Below are positions 1 through 6,960 of a DNA stretch of 7,804 bases, one piece after another; the stretch's first letter is position 1; every line of letters starts with the position of its first letter. The translations under genes and the position numbers were made by a program. The stretch spans positions 1-7,804 of the forward strand of contig JBDLRH010000032.1 in the NCBI GenBank assembly GCA_039800165.1, read 5' to 3'. Source of the stretch: JBDLRH01 sp039800165 (GTDB lineage Bacteria > Pseudomonadota > Gammaproteobacteria > Burkholderiales > Burkholderiaceae_C). A model generated the notes under the pieces. It saw only the letters and a list, made by a program, of their open reading frames with translations. It made no database searches and had not been told where the DNA came from.

Positions 1-984
1 GCCGGCACGCTCGGTCCGGACGACCTGGCCCTGTGCCTCGTCTCGGGCGGCGGCTCGGCGTTGCTCACGCTGCCCTGCGACGGCCTGACGCTTGCAGACA
101 AGCAGCGCATCAACCGCGCGCTGCTGGAGTCGGGCGCCAACATCCACGAGATGAACTGCGTGCGCAAGCATCTCTCGCGCATCAAGGGCGGGCGGCTGGC
201 GCAGGCCTGTGGTGCGGCGCGGGTGGTCACGCTCACCATCAGCGACGTGCCCGGTGACGACCCGTCCGTCATCGCCAGTGGCCCCACCGTGCCCGACGCC
301 ACCACCTGTGCCGACGCGCTGGCCATCCTGGACCGCTACCGCATCGCGGTGCCGCCGGATGTGCGCGCGCAACTGGAATCCGGCGCGCTGGAGACGCCCA
401 AGCCCGGCGACCACCTGTTCGATGCGCATGCGGTGCACCTGATCGCCACGCCCCAGCAGTCGCTTCAGGCCGCTGCCGAGGCGGCGCGCGCGGCGGGTAT
501 CGAAGCGCACATCCTCAGCGATGAAATCGAAGGCGAATCACGCGAGGTGGGCAAGGTGCATGCGGCCCTGGCGCGCGCTGCAGCGCGTGGCACGGGCGCG
601 TTTGGCAAGCCCTGCGTCATCCTGAGCGGCGGCGAGACCACGGTGACGGTGCGCCCGCCGGCCGCCGGTGCGCCAGCCGACACGCCGCGCGGTCGTGGCG
701 GCCGTGCGGGCGAGTTCTGCCTGGGCCTCGCACAGGCGCTGCAGGGTCAGCCCGATGTGTGGGCGCTGGCGGCCGATACCGACGGCATCGACGGCGTGGA
801 GCACAACGCCGGCGCCTTCGTGGCGCCCGACACGCTGGCGCGCGCGCAGTCGAAAGGCCTCAAGGTCGCCCGGCATCTCGACCGCCATGACGCCTTCGGC
901 TTCTTCGAGCCGCTGGGTGACCTGGTGGTCACCGGGCCGACCCACACCAACGTGAACGACTTCCGCGCGCTGCTGGTGCTGTAG
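1..984 (+). CDS. Glycerate 2-kinase / hydroxypyruvate reductase-type protein (DUF4147 + MOFRL), 5'-truncated
   Basis: The last 327 residues are visible; the family is usually about 420-450 residues, so roughly 100 N-terminal residues lie left of the window. The reading frame is open from base 1 and ends at TAG 982-984. Family marks seen (visible-residue numbering): glycine-rich SGGGSAL at 15-21, RKHLSRIKGGRL at 55-66, DVPGDDPSVIASGPT around 82-96, LSGGETTVT at 208-216 opening the C-terminal MOFRL domain, GRGGRAGEF at 231-239, AADTDGIDG at 257-265, and a C-terminal TGPTHTNVNDF. The family phosphorylates D-glycerate to 2-phosphoglycerate with ATP in the cytosol, in tartrate, glyoxylate, hydroxypyruvate or serine breakdown; older annotation calls it hydroxypyruvate reductase (ttuD). 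A Pro/Ala-rich stretch (about 219-229) lengthens the loop between the two MOFRL motifs. The gene converges on the Bug gene at 1006. The family call is firm; the exact pathway is not shown by the neighbours. Confidence 0.93.
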   Translation, partial: AGTLGPDDLALCLVSGGGSALLTLPCDGLTLADKQRINRALLESGANIHEMNCVRKHLSRIKGGRLAQACGAARVVTLTISDVPGDDPSVIASGPTVPDATTCADALAILDRYRIAVPPDVRAQLESGALETPKPGDHLFDAHAVHLIATPQQSLQAAAEAARAAGIEAHILSDEIEGESREVGKVHAALARAAARGTGAFGKPCVILSGGETTVTVRPPAAGAPADTPRGRGGRAGEFCLGLAQALQGQPDVWALAADTDGIDGVEHNAGAFVAPDTLARAQSKGLKVARHLDRHDAFGFFEPLGDLVVTGPTHTNVNDFRALLVL

Positions 985-1005
985 CCGCGCGCGTCTGCGG
1001 CGCGC

Positions 1006-2043
1006 TCAATCGCCGGTGATCTTGCGCTCGCGGATGATCGCGCCAAAGCGCTTGGAGTCTTCGGCCGCCTTGGCCGCGAACTGCGCGGGGCTCAGCGGCA
1101 GCGCGTCGCCGCCCAGGGCATTGATGCGGTCTTGCACCGGCTTGGTGGCGAGGATCTTCTTGATTTCGCGGTTCAGCCGCTCGATCACCGCCGCAGGGGT
1201 GCCAGCCGGTGCGTAAAAGCCGAACACCGTGTCGGCATCAAAGCCCTTGAGGCCGGCCTCGTCCAGCGTGGGCACCTCGGGGAAGAGAGGAGATCGTTTC
1301 GGGCTGCCCACCGCCAGCAGCTTCAGACGGCCGGCGCGCACCTGCTGCAGGCCGATGCCGGGGTCGAAATAAAAGTCGAGCTGCCCGGCCAGCAGGTCCT
1401 GCAGCGCAGGCGCAGCGCCGCGGTAGGGCACATGCACCGAGAACACGCCAGCCTGGCTCTTCATCATCTCGGCGGCCAGATGCGGCGAACTGCCATTGCC
1501 CGGCGAGCCGAACGAAGTCTTGCCCGGGTTGGCCTTCAGGTAGGCCAGGAACTCCTGCACGTTGTTCACCGGCATCTTCGGGTGCGACACCAGGTACACC
1601 AGCACCCGCGCGGCCGAGGCCACCGGCACGATGTCCTTGTTGGGGTCGAAGGGCATGCGCGGGTAGATGTGCGGGTTGACCGACACCATGCCGCCCGAGC
1701 TCATCAGCAGCGTGTAGCCGTCGGCCGGCGACTTGACCACCACCTCGCCGCCGATCATGCCGTTGGCGCCCGCGCGGTTTTCCACCACCACGCTCTGGCC
1801 CAGCGCCTCGCCCAGCGGCTGCGAGATCAGGCGCGCCAGCTGGTCGGCGGCTCCGCCCGGCGGAAAGTTGACGATCACCCGCAGCGGTTTGGTCGGCCAC
1901 GCGGACGCTTGCGCCAGGGCCGTGCCAGACAGGGAACCAGTCAGGCCCGCGAGCCCGGTGGCAGCAATGGCCTGCAAGGCGCGGCGACGGCTGGCGGTGG
2001 CAGGTACCGCGCATGAAGCGTTGTCTGAATGGCGAGTGGTCAT
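1006..2043 (-). CDS. TTT-family substrate-binding protein (Bug/TctC-like), third gene of the iorAB operon
   Basis: This 345-residue protein has the usual size of a periplasmic Bug receptor, which captures small organic acids for TctAB-type carriers or acts as a sensor. The open frame continues upstream to 2538, but ATG 2041-2043 is chosen: it has AAGGAGA just upstream, begins a signal peptide, and avoids a long overlap with the upstream gene. The leader has a three-Arg block at residues 19-21, a hydrophobic stretch at 22-43 and a likely cleavage after ALA (44). Bug signatures follow: WPTKPLRVIV at 49-58, PPGGAAD at 61-67, GANGMIGGE at 92-100 and SPADGYTLL at 105-113. Further on come VPYRGAAPALQDLLAGQ and the VPTLDEAGLKGF segment. 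The Bug gene lies 44 bases downstream of the IorB-like gene on the same strand, so co-transcription is likely. The ligand cannot be read from the sequence; a 2-oxo or aromatic acid fits the operon but is inference. Confidence 0.95.
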   Translation of the reverse strand: MTTRHSDNASCAVPATASRRRALQAIAATGLAGLTGSLSGTALAQASAWPTKPLRVIVNFPPGGAADQLARLISQPLGEALGQSVVVENRAGANGMIGGEVVVKSPADGYTLLMSSGGMVSVNPHIYPRMPFDPNKDIVPVASAARVLVYLVSHPKMPVNNVQEFLAYLKANPGKTSFGSPGNGSSPHLAAEMMKSQAGVFSVHVPYRGAAPALQDLLAGQLDFYFDPGIGLQQVRAGRLKLLAVGSPKRSPLFPEVPTLDEAGLKGFDADTVFGFYAPAGTPAAVIERLNREIKKILATKPVQDRINALGGDALPLSPAQFAAKAAEDSKRFGAIIRERKITGD

Positions 2044-2049
2044 GCTGTG

Positions 2050-2056
2050 TCTCCTT
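2050..2056 (-). promoter_or_regulatory. Ribosome binding site of the operon Bug gene
   Basis: On the minus strand the sequence reads AAGGAGA, then CACAGC, then ATG. This is a near-consensus Shine-Dalgarno at ideal spacing. It decides the start at 2043 against the longer in-frame extension, and it is clearly stronger than the site in front of the IorB-like gene, suggesting the binding protein is translated independently of the enzyme genes. Confidence 0.8.
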
Positions 2057-2087
2057 GTTGTGATGGGGGCTGTGCAGATCCCGGGTG

Positions 2088-3698
2088 TCAGGTTTGCGCC
2101 GGGCGCGGTTTGCGCACAAAGCGGACCGGCTGCTCGCGCACCGGCCGCGCAGGGGCGCCGAACTGGCGCAGCGTTGCATCGAGCGCAGTGCCAGCTTCGT
2201 CTTGCAGTGCGGCCTCGCGGGCGCGTGCGATGGCCTGCGCCGCAGCGGTGGCATCGGGCAGCGCGGCCAGGTGATCGATGACATGCAGCAGGTTGGCCTT
2301 GCCGCGCTCGTTGGTGCTGCCATAGCCCTTGATCAGGCGGCCGCAGCGCGCGACTTCCAGGCCCAGCAGGCGGTCGCGCTTCAGGCCCGCCAGCACCGCA
2401 TCGAGCCAGCGGCCGATCATGCGCTGCTCTTGGGCAAAGCGGCTGCCCAGCGGCCGCAGGCGGCGCAGGGCGGCCAGCGCACGCAATGCCAGCAGGCCAC
2501 GCACCGAGTCGCTGCGCACCTTGAGCGGAAGCGCCCACGGCTCCTGCCCGCGGGCCACGCGCCGTGCGTCCCAGGCCAGCACGCGCCGCGCCAGCGCCTC
2601 GGGCAGCAGCGCCGCGAACTCGGGTGCGCCGGGCTTGAAGTGGTCGTAGACGCGCAGCAGGTCTTCATCACCCGCACGCACCTCGGCGCGCACCCGCGCG
2701 GCGCGGCTCGCGCGGCACTTCAGGTCGGCCACGCGCACGATGTCGTCGAACGCCATCCACAGCGCGAGCCAGCGCGCCATCTCGCGCGACGCGGGCCAGC
2801 CGTGCGATTCCGCTGCCGCTGCATCGGCACGGCGCTCGGCCTGCACCACCTGCTGCAATCGCGCCAGATACTGTGCGGCGTATGCAGCGCTTTGGTATTC
2901 GCACAGGCGGGCATGGGCCAGGGTGATCAGGTCATGCAGCGCGGCCGGGAAGGGCGCGAGCACCGAAGAGGGCAGGGCCGGCGCGCCCTCGGCGGTGATG
3001 GGTGCCGCTTGCCGGGGTGAACCCGGCAGCAGCGCCTCCACCCACGCCGCCTGCGCGCCTTGCTTGGCCATGCGTTCGTACGCGGCCGCAAATCCGCGCA
3101 GGCTGGCCGCGGCACTGGCACCGCCGCCTTTCACTACCGCTTCGTAGTGCTCTCGCGCAAAAGGAAACAGACCGCTGCCGGCCACCGCGCCCAGCATCAC
3201 CGCACTGACCACGGTGCCGCATTCACGCGCCAGTGCGCTCATGTCAAACACCGCGTGGCGCAGGCTGTGCTCGCGCAGCACGCGCAGCAGCGCGTCGGCG
3301 TCGGAGCGGCCGTCGCCCATCTGCATGCGCTCGGCGGTGGTGAGGGTACGCGCAGACGAGCTGATGACGCAGGTGCGATCGGCGCTGGCCATGCCGTTGC
3401 CGATCTGGCGCGCGGTCTCCAGCAGTTCAGATGACACCAGCGCGTCCAGCGTGCCGGGCACCGGGTTCAGGCTGAACACCGGCTTGCGGCCCCCCAGTTG
3501 CGTCAGCGGCACGGGGTGCACTTCGATGTAGTAGGTGGTGGCACCGGTGCGCTGGGCCACGCCGGGGATGGAGGTGGCCTGCGCCGCATAGCCCGCGTGG
3601 CGCGCGGTGTCGATCAGCCATTCGGTGAGCACGCCGCCGCCTTCGCCGCCCAGGGCGCAGACCAGCAGGGTGATCGGTTGTTTTGGTGCGGTCGTCAT
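2088..3698 (-). CDS. iorB: Indolepyruvate oxidoreductase subunit beta family protein (IorB-like) with long C-terminal extension
   Basis: 536 residues. Residues about 8-195 match the gamma/beta subunit of 2-oxoacid:ferredoxin oxidoreductases: the loop GGEGGGVLTEWL at 17-28, then SIPGVAQRTGATTYYIE at 43-59, and FDMSALARECGT followed by SAVMLGAVAGSG around 151-176. Known IorB pairs with IorA to convert indolepyruvate or other aryl-pyruvates plus CoA to the aryl-acetyl-CoA, CO2 and reduced ferredoxin. Archaeal IorB is only about 200 residues; here some 330 more follow. That part is helical and Ala/Arg-rich, with CEYQSAAYAAQYLARL near 266-281 and RLIKGYGSTNERGKANL at 454-470, which resembles the DUF6537 region of fused bacterial indolepyruvate oxidoreductases (recalled similarity, not searched). 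The chain has no Fe-S cysteine cluster. ATG at 3696-3698 lies four bases after the IorA stop (TGA-CGCG-ATG) with only a weak AGAAG upstream, so translational coupling is likely. The true 2-oxo acid substrate is unproven. Confidence 0.88.
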   Translation of the reverse strand: MTTAPKQPITLLVCALGGEGGGVLTEWLIDTARHAGYAAQATSIPGVAQRTGATTYYIEVHPVPLTQLGGRKPVFSLNPVPGTLDALVSSELLETARQIGNGMASADRTCVISSSARTLTTAERMQMGDGRSDADALLRVLREHSLRHAVFDMSALARECGTVVSAVMLGAVAGSGLFPFAREHYEAVVKGGGASAAASLRGFAAAYERMAKQGAQAAWVEALLPGSPRQAAPITAEGAPALPSSVLAPFPAALHDLITLAHARLCEYQSAAYAAQYLARLQQVVQAERRADAAAAESHGWPASREMARWLALWMAFDDIVRVADLKCRASRAARVRAEVRAGDEDLLRVYDHFKPGAPEFAALLPEALARRVLAWDARRVARGQEPWALPLKVRSDSVRGLLALRALAALRRLRPLGSRFAQEQRMIGRWLDAVLAGLKRDRLLGLEVARCGRLIKGYGSTNERGKANLLHVIDHLAALPDATAAAQAIARAREAALQDEAGTALDATLRQFGAPARPVREQPVRFVRKPRPAQT

Positions 3699-3702
3699 CG
3701 CG

Positions 3703-5877
3703 TCACTTCTGCAGCATGCGCACCAGCGTGCCGCGCAGCGTGGCCATCAGCCGCTCCAGCGGGCGCGGGTTCTGGATGACCTCGGCGCGATAGAACGACG
3801 GGCACAGCGTCGCCGCATGCGCGTTGGCACCGCACAGGCCGCAGCCCACGCAGCCGTCGATCACGGTGGCCACCGGGTCCACCTTCAGCGGGTCGGGGTT
3901 GTCCTTGAGCGTCAACGTGGGGCAGCCCGACAGGCGGATGCAGGCATGGTCGCCGTTGCACACATCTTCGTCCACGCCGTACTTCACCCGCTCCACCCGT
4001 TCGCCGGCCTTCAGCAGCTTGGCAATCCACGGCTTGATGCGGCGCTGCCGCTCGAGCTGGCATTCGCCCTCGGCCACGATCACCTTCAGGCCGTTGAAGT
4101 CGCTGGTGAAGGCTTCTTTCAGCGTGGCGCGCATCTGGTCCACCTCGTAGGTGTGCACCGTGCGCAGCCACTGCACGCCCAGGCCCTTGAGGGTGGATTC
4201 GATGGTCTGGTTGGTGTGCGCCAGGCTCTGCTGCTTGTCGCCGGCCAGCGCCTTGGCCGCATTGGCCGGGGTGGAGATGATGTCCTGCGTGCCGGTGGCC
4301 GAGGTGTAGCCGTTCTTGAAGATCAGCAGCACCGCGTCGTCGCCGTTGAACAGCGCGCTCTGCACGCCGGTCAGCAGTCCGTTGTGCCAGAAGCCGCCGT
4401 CGCCCATGATGGCCAGCGTGCGCCGCTGCATCACCGGCGACACGCCCGCGCGGCTCGCCAGGCTCATGCCATAGCCCAGGATGCTGTGGCCCATCGAGAA
4501 CGGCTCGAAGGTGCCGAACGCATGGCAGCCGATGTCAGCCGCGATGTGCACTGCCCCGATCTCCTGCTGCGTGAGCTTGAGCGCAGAGAACACCGGCCGC
4601 TCGGGGCAGCCGATGCAAAAGCCTGGCGGGCGCGCCGGCAGCGGCTGGGTCAGCTGCTGGGGCACCGCCGCGCGACGCGCCTGGTTGCCCTGCAGCCACT
4701 GCTGTGCGCGCTGCACGCCACTGGCGATGTCGGCGTCGTCCATCAGATAGCGCTGCGCCAGCGGCAGCAGGCCGGCGGCGATCACCTCCACGCTGTACTC
4801 GCCGCCGCTGGGCAGCCAGTCCTTGCCGTGCAGCGGCGTGGCAATACCGCGGCGGCGCAGCAGCGTGGCGATTTCCTGTTCGATGTAGTCGGGCTGGCCT
4901 TCCTCGCACACCAGCACCGCGCGCTTGCCCTCGCAAAAGCGCGCGATCGCATCGTGCGCCAGCGGGTAGGTGACGTTCAGCACATAGATCGGCAGGTCCG
5001 ATTCGCCGAAGGCATTGGCCAGGCCCAGCTGCTGCAGCGCGCGGATCAGCGCGTTGTACAGCCCGCCCTGCACGATGATGCCCACGTCATCCCCATCGCT
5101 GTTTCGCCCGGGCATCAGCTCGTTGAGGCCATGCTCCTCGATGTAGCGCCGCGCCGCCGGCAGGCGGTGCTCGACCTTGAGCTTTTCCTGGCGGAAGGTG
5201 ACCGGCGGGTGCGCCAGGCGCATGTAGTCAAAGCGCGCCGGGTCGCTCATCAGCGCGCGGGTGGAGATCGCCGGGGCCACGTTGTCCTTGCACTCGAAGC
5301 TGCCGCGCACATGGCAGGCGCGGATGCGCAGCTCCATCAGCGCGGGCATGTTGGAAGCTTCGGACAGGCGAAAGCCCTCTTCCACCATGCGCACCATCAC
5401 CGCCAGGTCGGGCCGCGGGTCCAGCAGCACCATGCTGCTTTTGAGTGCGTAGGCATGGGTGCGCTCCTGGATCACGCTGGCGCCCTCGCCGTAGTCTTCG
5501 CCCACCACCACCAGCACGCCGCCGGTCACGCCAGGCGAGGCCAGGTTACTCAGCGCATCGGCCGCCACATTGGTGCCGACGATGGATTTCCAGGTGACCG
5601 CGCCGCGCAGCGGGTAGTGGATGCTGGCGCCCAGCATGGCCGCGGCCGAGGCCTCGTTGCTGCAGGCCTCCACATGCACGCCCAGCTCGTCCATGTAGCC
5701 CTTGGCCTGCACCATCACATCGAGCAGGTGCGACACCGGCGCGCCCTGGTAGCCGCCCACATAGGACACGCCGCTTTGCAGCAGCGCCTTGGTCACCGCC
5801 AGGATGCCCTCGCCGTGGAAGGTCTGGCCCGCACCCAGGCGCAGCGACTCGATTTCCCGACCGAACGATATTTCCAT
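3703..5877 (-). CDS. iorA: Indolepyruvate ferredoxin oxidoreductase alpha subunit (IorA-like), TPP and Fe-S subunit
   Basis: 724 residues, somewhat longer than archaeal IorA (about 600-650). Order of parts: an N-terminal pyrimidine-binding domain with GEGILAVTKALL at 22-33, GGYQGAPVSHLLD at 41-53 and SNEASAAAMLGAS at 73-85 (Glu75 is the likely cofactor-activating Glu); a middle domain; the CIGCPERP motif at 421-428; the TPP/Mg motif GDGGFWHNG at 492-500 ending with Asn522 in FKNGYTSATG; and a C-terminal ferredoxin-like domain. The second cluster motif is complete (C676, C679, C682, C692-Pro). The first has C640, C646 and C652, but Asp643 where a Cys is expected. The family decarboxylates aryl-pyruvates on TPP and passes electrons through Fe-S clusters to ferredoxin in the cytosol. 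It is first in an operon with the IorB-like and Bug genes. The start at 5877 is supported by TGGAG eight bases upstream and by the family-typical N-terminus. The substrate could be phenylpyruvate, hydroxyphenylpyruvate, indolepyruvate or a related acid. Confidence 0.93.
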   Translation of the reverse strand: MEISFGREIESLRLGAGQTFHGEGILAVTKALLQSGVSYVGGYQGAPVSHLLDVMVQAKGYMDELGVHVEACSNEASAAAMLGASIHYPLRGAVTWKSIVGTNVAADALSNLASPGVTGGVLVVVGEDYGEGASVIQERTHAYALKSSMVLLDPRPDLAVMVRMVEEGFRLSEASNMPALMELRIRACHVRGSFECKDNVAPAISTRALMSDPARFDYMRLAHPPVTFRQEKLKVEHRLPAARRYIEEHGLNELMPGRNSDGDDVGIIVQGGLYNALIRALQQLGLANAFGESDLPIYVLNVTYPLAHDAIARFCEGKRAVLVCEEGQPDYIEQEIATLLRRRGIATPLHGKDWLPSGGEYSVEVIAAGLLPLAQRYLMDDADIASGVQRAQQWLQGNQARRAAVPQQLTQPLPARPPGFCIGCPERPVFSALKLTQQEIGAVHIAADIGCHAFGTFEPFSMGHSILGYGMSLASRAGVSPVMQRRTLAIMGDGGFWHNGLLTGVQSALFNGDDAVLLIFKNGYTSATGTQDIISTPANAAKALAGDKQQSLAHTNQTIESTLKGLGVQWLRTVHTYEVDQMRATLKEAFTSDFNGLKVIVAEGECQLERQRRIKPWIAKLLKAGERVERVKYGVDEDVCNGDHACIRLSGCPTLTLKDNPDPLKVDPVATVIDGCVGCGLCGANAHAATLCPSFYRAEVIQNPRPLERLMATLRGTLVRMLQK

Positions 5878-5885
5878 CCGGAATG

Positions 5886-5890
5886 CTCCA
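5886..5890 (-). promoter_or_regulatory. Ribosome binding site of the IorA-like gene
   Basis: The minus strand reads TGGAG followed by CATTCCGG and then the ATG at 5877-5875. The spacing of eight bases is good and supports the chosen start. The site lies just beside the left arm of the palindrome at 5896-5917. Confidence 0.6.
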
Positions 5891-5895
5891 GTTCA

Positions 5896-5917
5896 GGCAT
5901 GCATCAGAATGCAGGCC
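5896..5917. promoter_or_regulatory. Imperfect palindrome in the divergent intergenic region, candidate shared operator
   Basis: GGCATGCAT, spacer CAGA, ATGCAGGCC: nine-base arms matching at eight of nine positions. It lies inside the 74-base gap (5878-5951) between the divergently transcribed IorA-like and second Bug genes. That placement fits a dimeric regulator binding between two promoters. The size and dyad symmetry are typical of an operator, but the sequence matches no operator consensus I can name with confidence. It could instead form a small hairpin in a leader transcript. I cannot assign clear -35/-10 boxes on either strand, and no regulator gene is in the window. Confidence 0.4.
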
Positions 5918-5937
5918 CGCTTACCCTTCAATCATGC

Positions 5938-5942
5938 AGGAG
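5938..5942 (+). promoter_or_regulatory. Ribosome binding site of the second Bug gene
   Basis: AGGAG lies nine bases before ATG 5952-5954. It favours this start over the in-frame ATGs at 5883 and 5934, either of which would put extra residues in front of the signal peptide. The upstream ATG at 5934 actually overlaps this site. Confidence 0.7.
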
Positions 5943-5951
5943 ACAGTGTCC

Positions 5952-6929
5952 ATGAAACGCCGTCAGATCGTGTTGTCGCTTCCCGCAGCGGCTGCCATGG
6001 TGGCCGCACCGCGGCTGGCCCTGGCCCAAGCCTACCCGAACAAGCCGATCCGCTACATCGTGCCGGTGGCCGCCGGCGGCGGCAGCGACATGGTGGGCCG
6101 CACCGTCACCGAGCGCTGGGGCAAGCTGCTCAACCAGTCCTTCGTGGTCGAGAACCAGGGCGGCGGCGGTGGCGTGATTGCCTGCCAGAGCACCATGCGC
6201 GCCGCGCCTGACGGCTACACGCTGCTGCAGGGCTATGTGGCGACGCACGGCACCAGCCCCGCCACCCGCAAGCTGCCCTACGACGCGCTGCGCGACTTCA
6301 CCCCGGTGGGCATGATCGGCTCCACGCCCAACGTGCTGGTGGTCAACACCAGCGTGCCGGCCAACACCGTGGCCCAGTTCGTGGCCTACCTCAAGAAGAA
6401 TCCGGGCCGGCTGAGCTACGGCTCGGCCGGGCAGGGCTCGCTCACGCACCTGACCATGGAGCTGTTCAAGCAGCAAGTCGATTCCTTCATGGTGCACATC
6501 CCGTACCGCGGCATCGCGCCGGCCTTCACCGACCTGATCGCCGGCCAGACGCAGGCGATGTTCCCCGGGCTGGCTGCGGCCACGCCGCACATCAAGTCGG
6601 GCCGCGTCAAGCCGCTGGCCGTCACCGGCACGCAGCGCCACCCGCAGTACCGCGACCTGCCCACGCTGGAAGAGGCGGGCTACAAGGGCTTTGATGCCCA
6701 GCAGTGGTATGGCGTGGTGGGCCCGGCAGGCATGCCGGCGCCCGTCGTGCGGCAGCTCAACGAGACACTCGCGCAGGTGCTGCGCGCCCCTGACCTGCGC
6801 GAAAAGCTGTCGGTCGAGGCGATCGAGCCGCAGCCGATGACGCCCGACCAGTTTGCCGCCTTCATGCGCACCGACATCGCACGCTGGACGCAGATTGCCA
6901 AGGCCCGCAACATCCAGCTCGACAGCTGA
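5952..6929 (+). CDS. TTT-family substrate-binding protein (Bug/TctC-like), divergent from iorA
   Basis: 325 residues from ATG 5952, a typical Bug length. The start gives a classic signal peptide: MKRRQ, a hydrophobic core at about 6-23, and cleavage after ALA (25). Mature-part signatures are YPNKPIRYIVPVAAGGGSD at 28-46 (the usual PxGGxxD loop with Ala-Gly-Gly-Gly-Ser-Asp), AAPDGYTLLQGY, LPYDALRDFTPVGMIG, FVAYLKKNPGRLSYGSAG, VHIPYRGIAPAFTDLIAGQ and DLPTLEEAGYKGF. The second ligand loop reads QGGGGGVIACQ in place of the common GANGNIGA form, so this paralog is distinct from the one at 1006-2043 and probably binds another ligand. It is the first gene of the plus-strand unit, 31 bases before the MmgE/PrpD-family gene, which suggests the two share a substrate. 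No TctA/TctB genes are adjacent, as is common for the many orphan Bug proteins of Burkholderiales. Confidence 0.95.
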   Translation: MKRRQIVLSLPAAAAMVAAPRLALAQAYPNKPIRYIVPVAAGGGSDMVGRTVTERWGKLLNQSFVVENQGGGGGVIACQSTMRAAPDGYTLLQGYVATHGTSPATRKLPYDALRDFTPVGMIGSTPNVLVVNTSVPANTVAQFVAYLKKNPGRLSYGSAGQGSLTHLTMELFKQQVDSFMVHIPYRGIAPAFTDLIAGQTQAMFPGLAAATPHIKSGRVKPLAVTGTQRHPQYRDLPTLEEAGYKGFDAQQWYGVVGPAGMPAPVVRQLNETLAQVLRAPDLREKLSVEAIEPQPMTPDQFAAFMRTDIARWTQIAKARNIQLDS

Positions 6930-6960
6930 TTCATCCCGCACACAAGAACACACTGCTTTC

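Noticed and set aside
984..1005. GC-only inverted repeats (GCCGC/GCGGC or GCGCGC/GCGCGC) between the convergent genes, as a bidirectional terminator
   Set aside because: The stems are only 5-6 bases, lie in a simple GC-alternating run and have no following T tract on either strand, so chance is a sufficient explanation.
1132..2016. A 294-codon plus-strand open frame opposite the first Bug gene
   Set aside because: His/Arg/Gln-rich translation without family motifs; shadow of the Bug gene.
2044..2538. N-terminal extension of the first Bug gene up to a 510-residue protein
   Set aside because: The extension overlaps the IorB-like coding region in another frame, has low-complexity Arg/Ala/Pro composition, and would bury the signal peptide; the ATG at 2043 has a strong ribosome binding site.
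5883..5951. Upstream start of the second Bug gene at 5883 (or 5934)
   Set aside because: It would place 23 (or 6) extra residues before a textbook signal peptide; AGGAG at 5938 fits ATG 5952.
3607..5955. A 782-codon open frame on the plus strand opposite the IorA-like gene
   Set aside because: Its translation is rich in His, Gln, Arg and Ala with no recognisable domain. It is the expected antisense shadow of a GC-rich gene, whose own strand encodes a clear family member.
6930..6960. A promoter or terminator between the second Bug gene and the PrpD-like gene
   Set aside because: The 31 bases show no convincing -35/-10 pair, no hairpin and no T run; read-through from the Bug gene is simpler.
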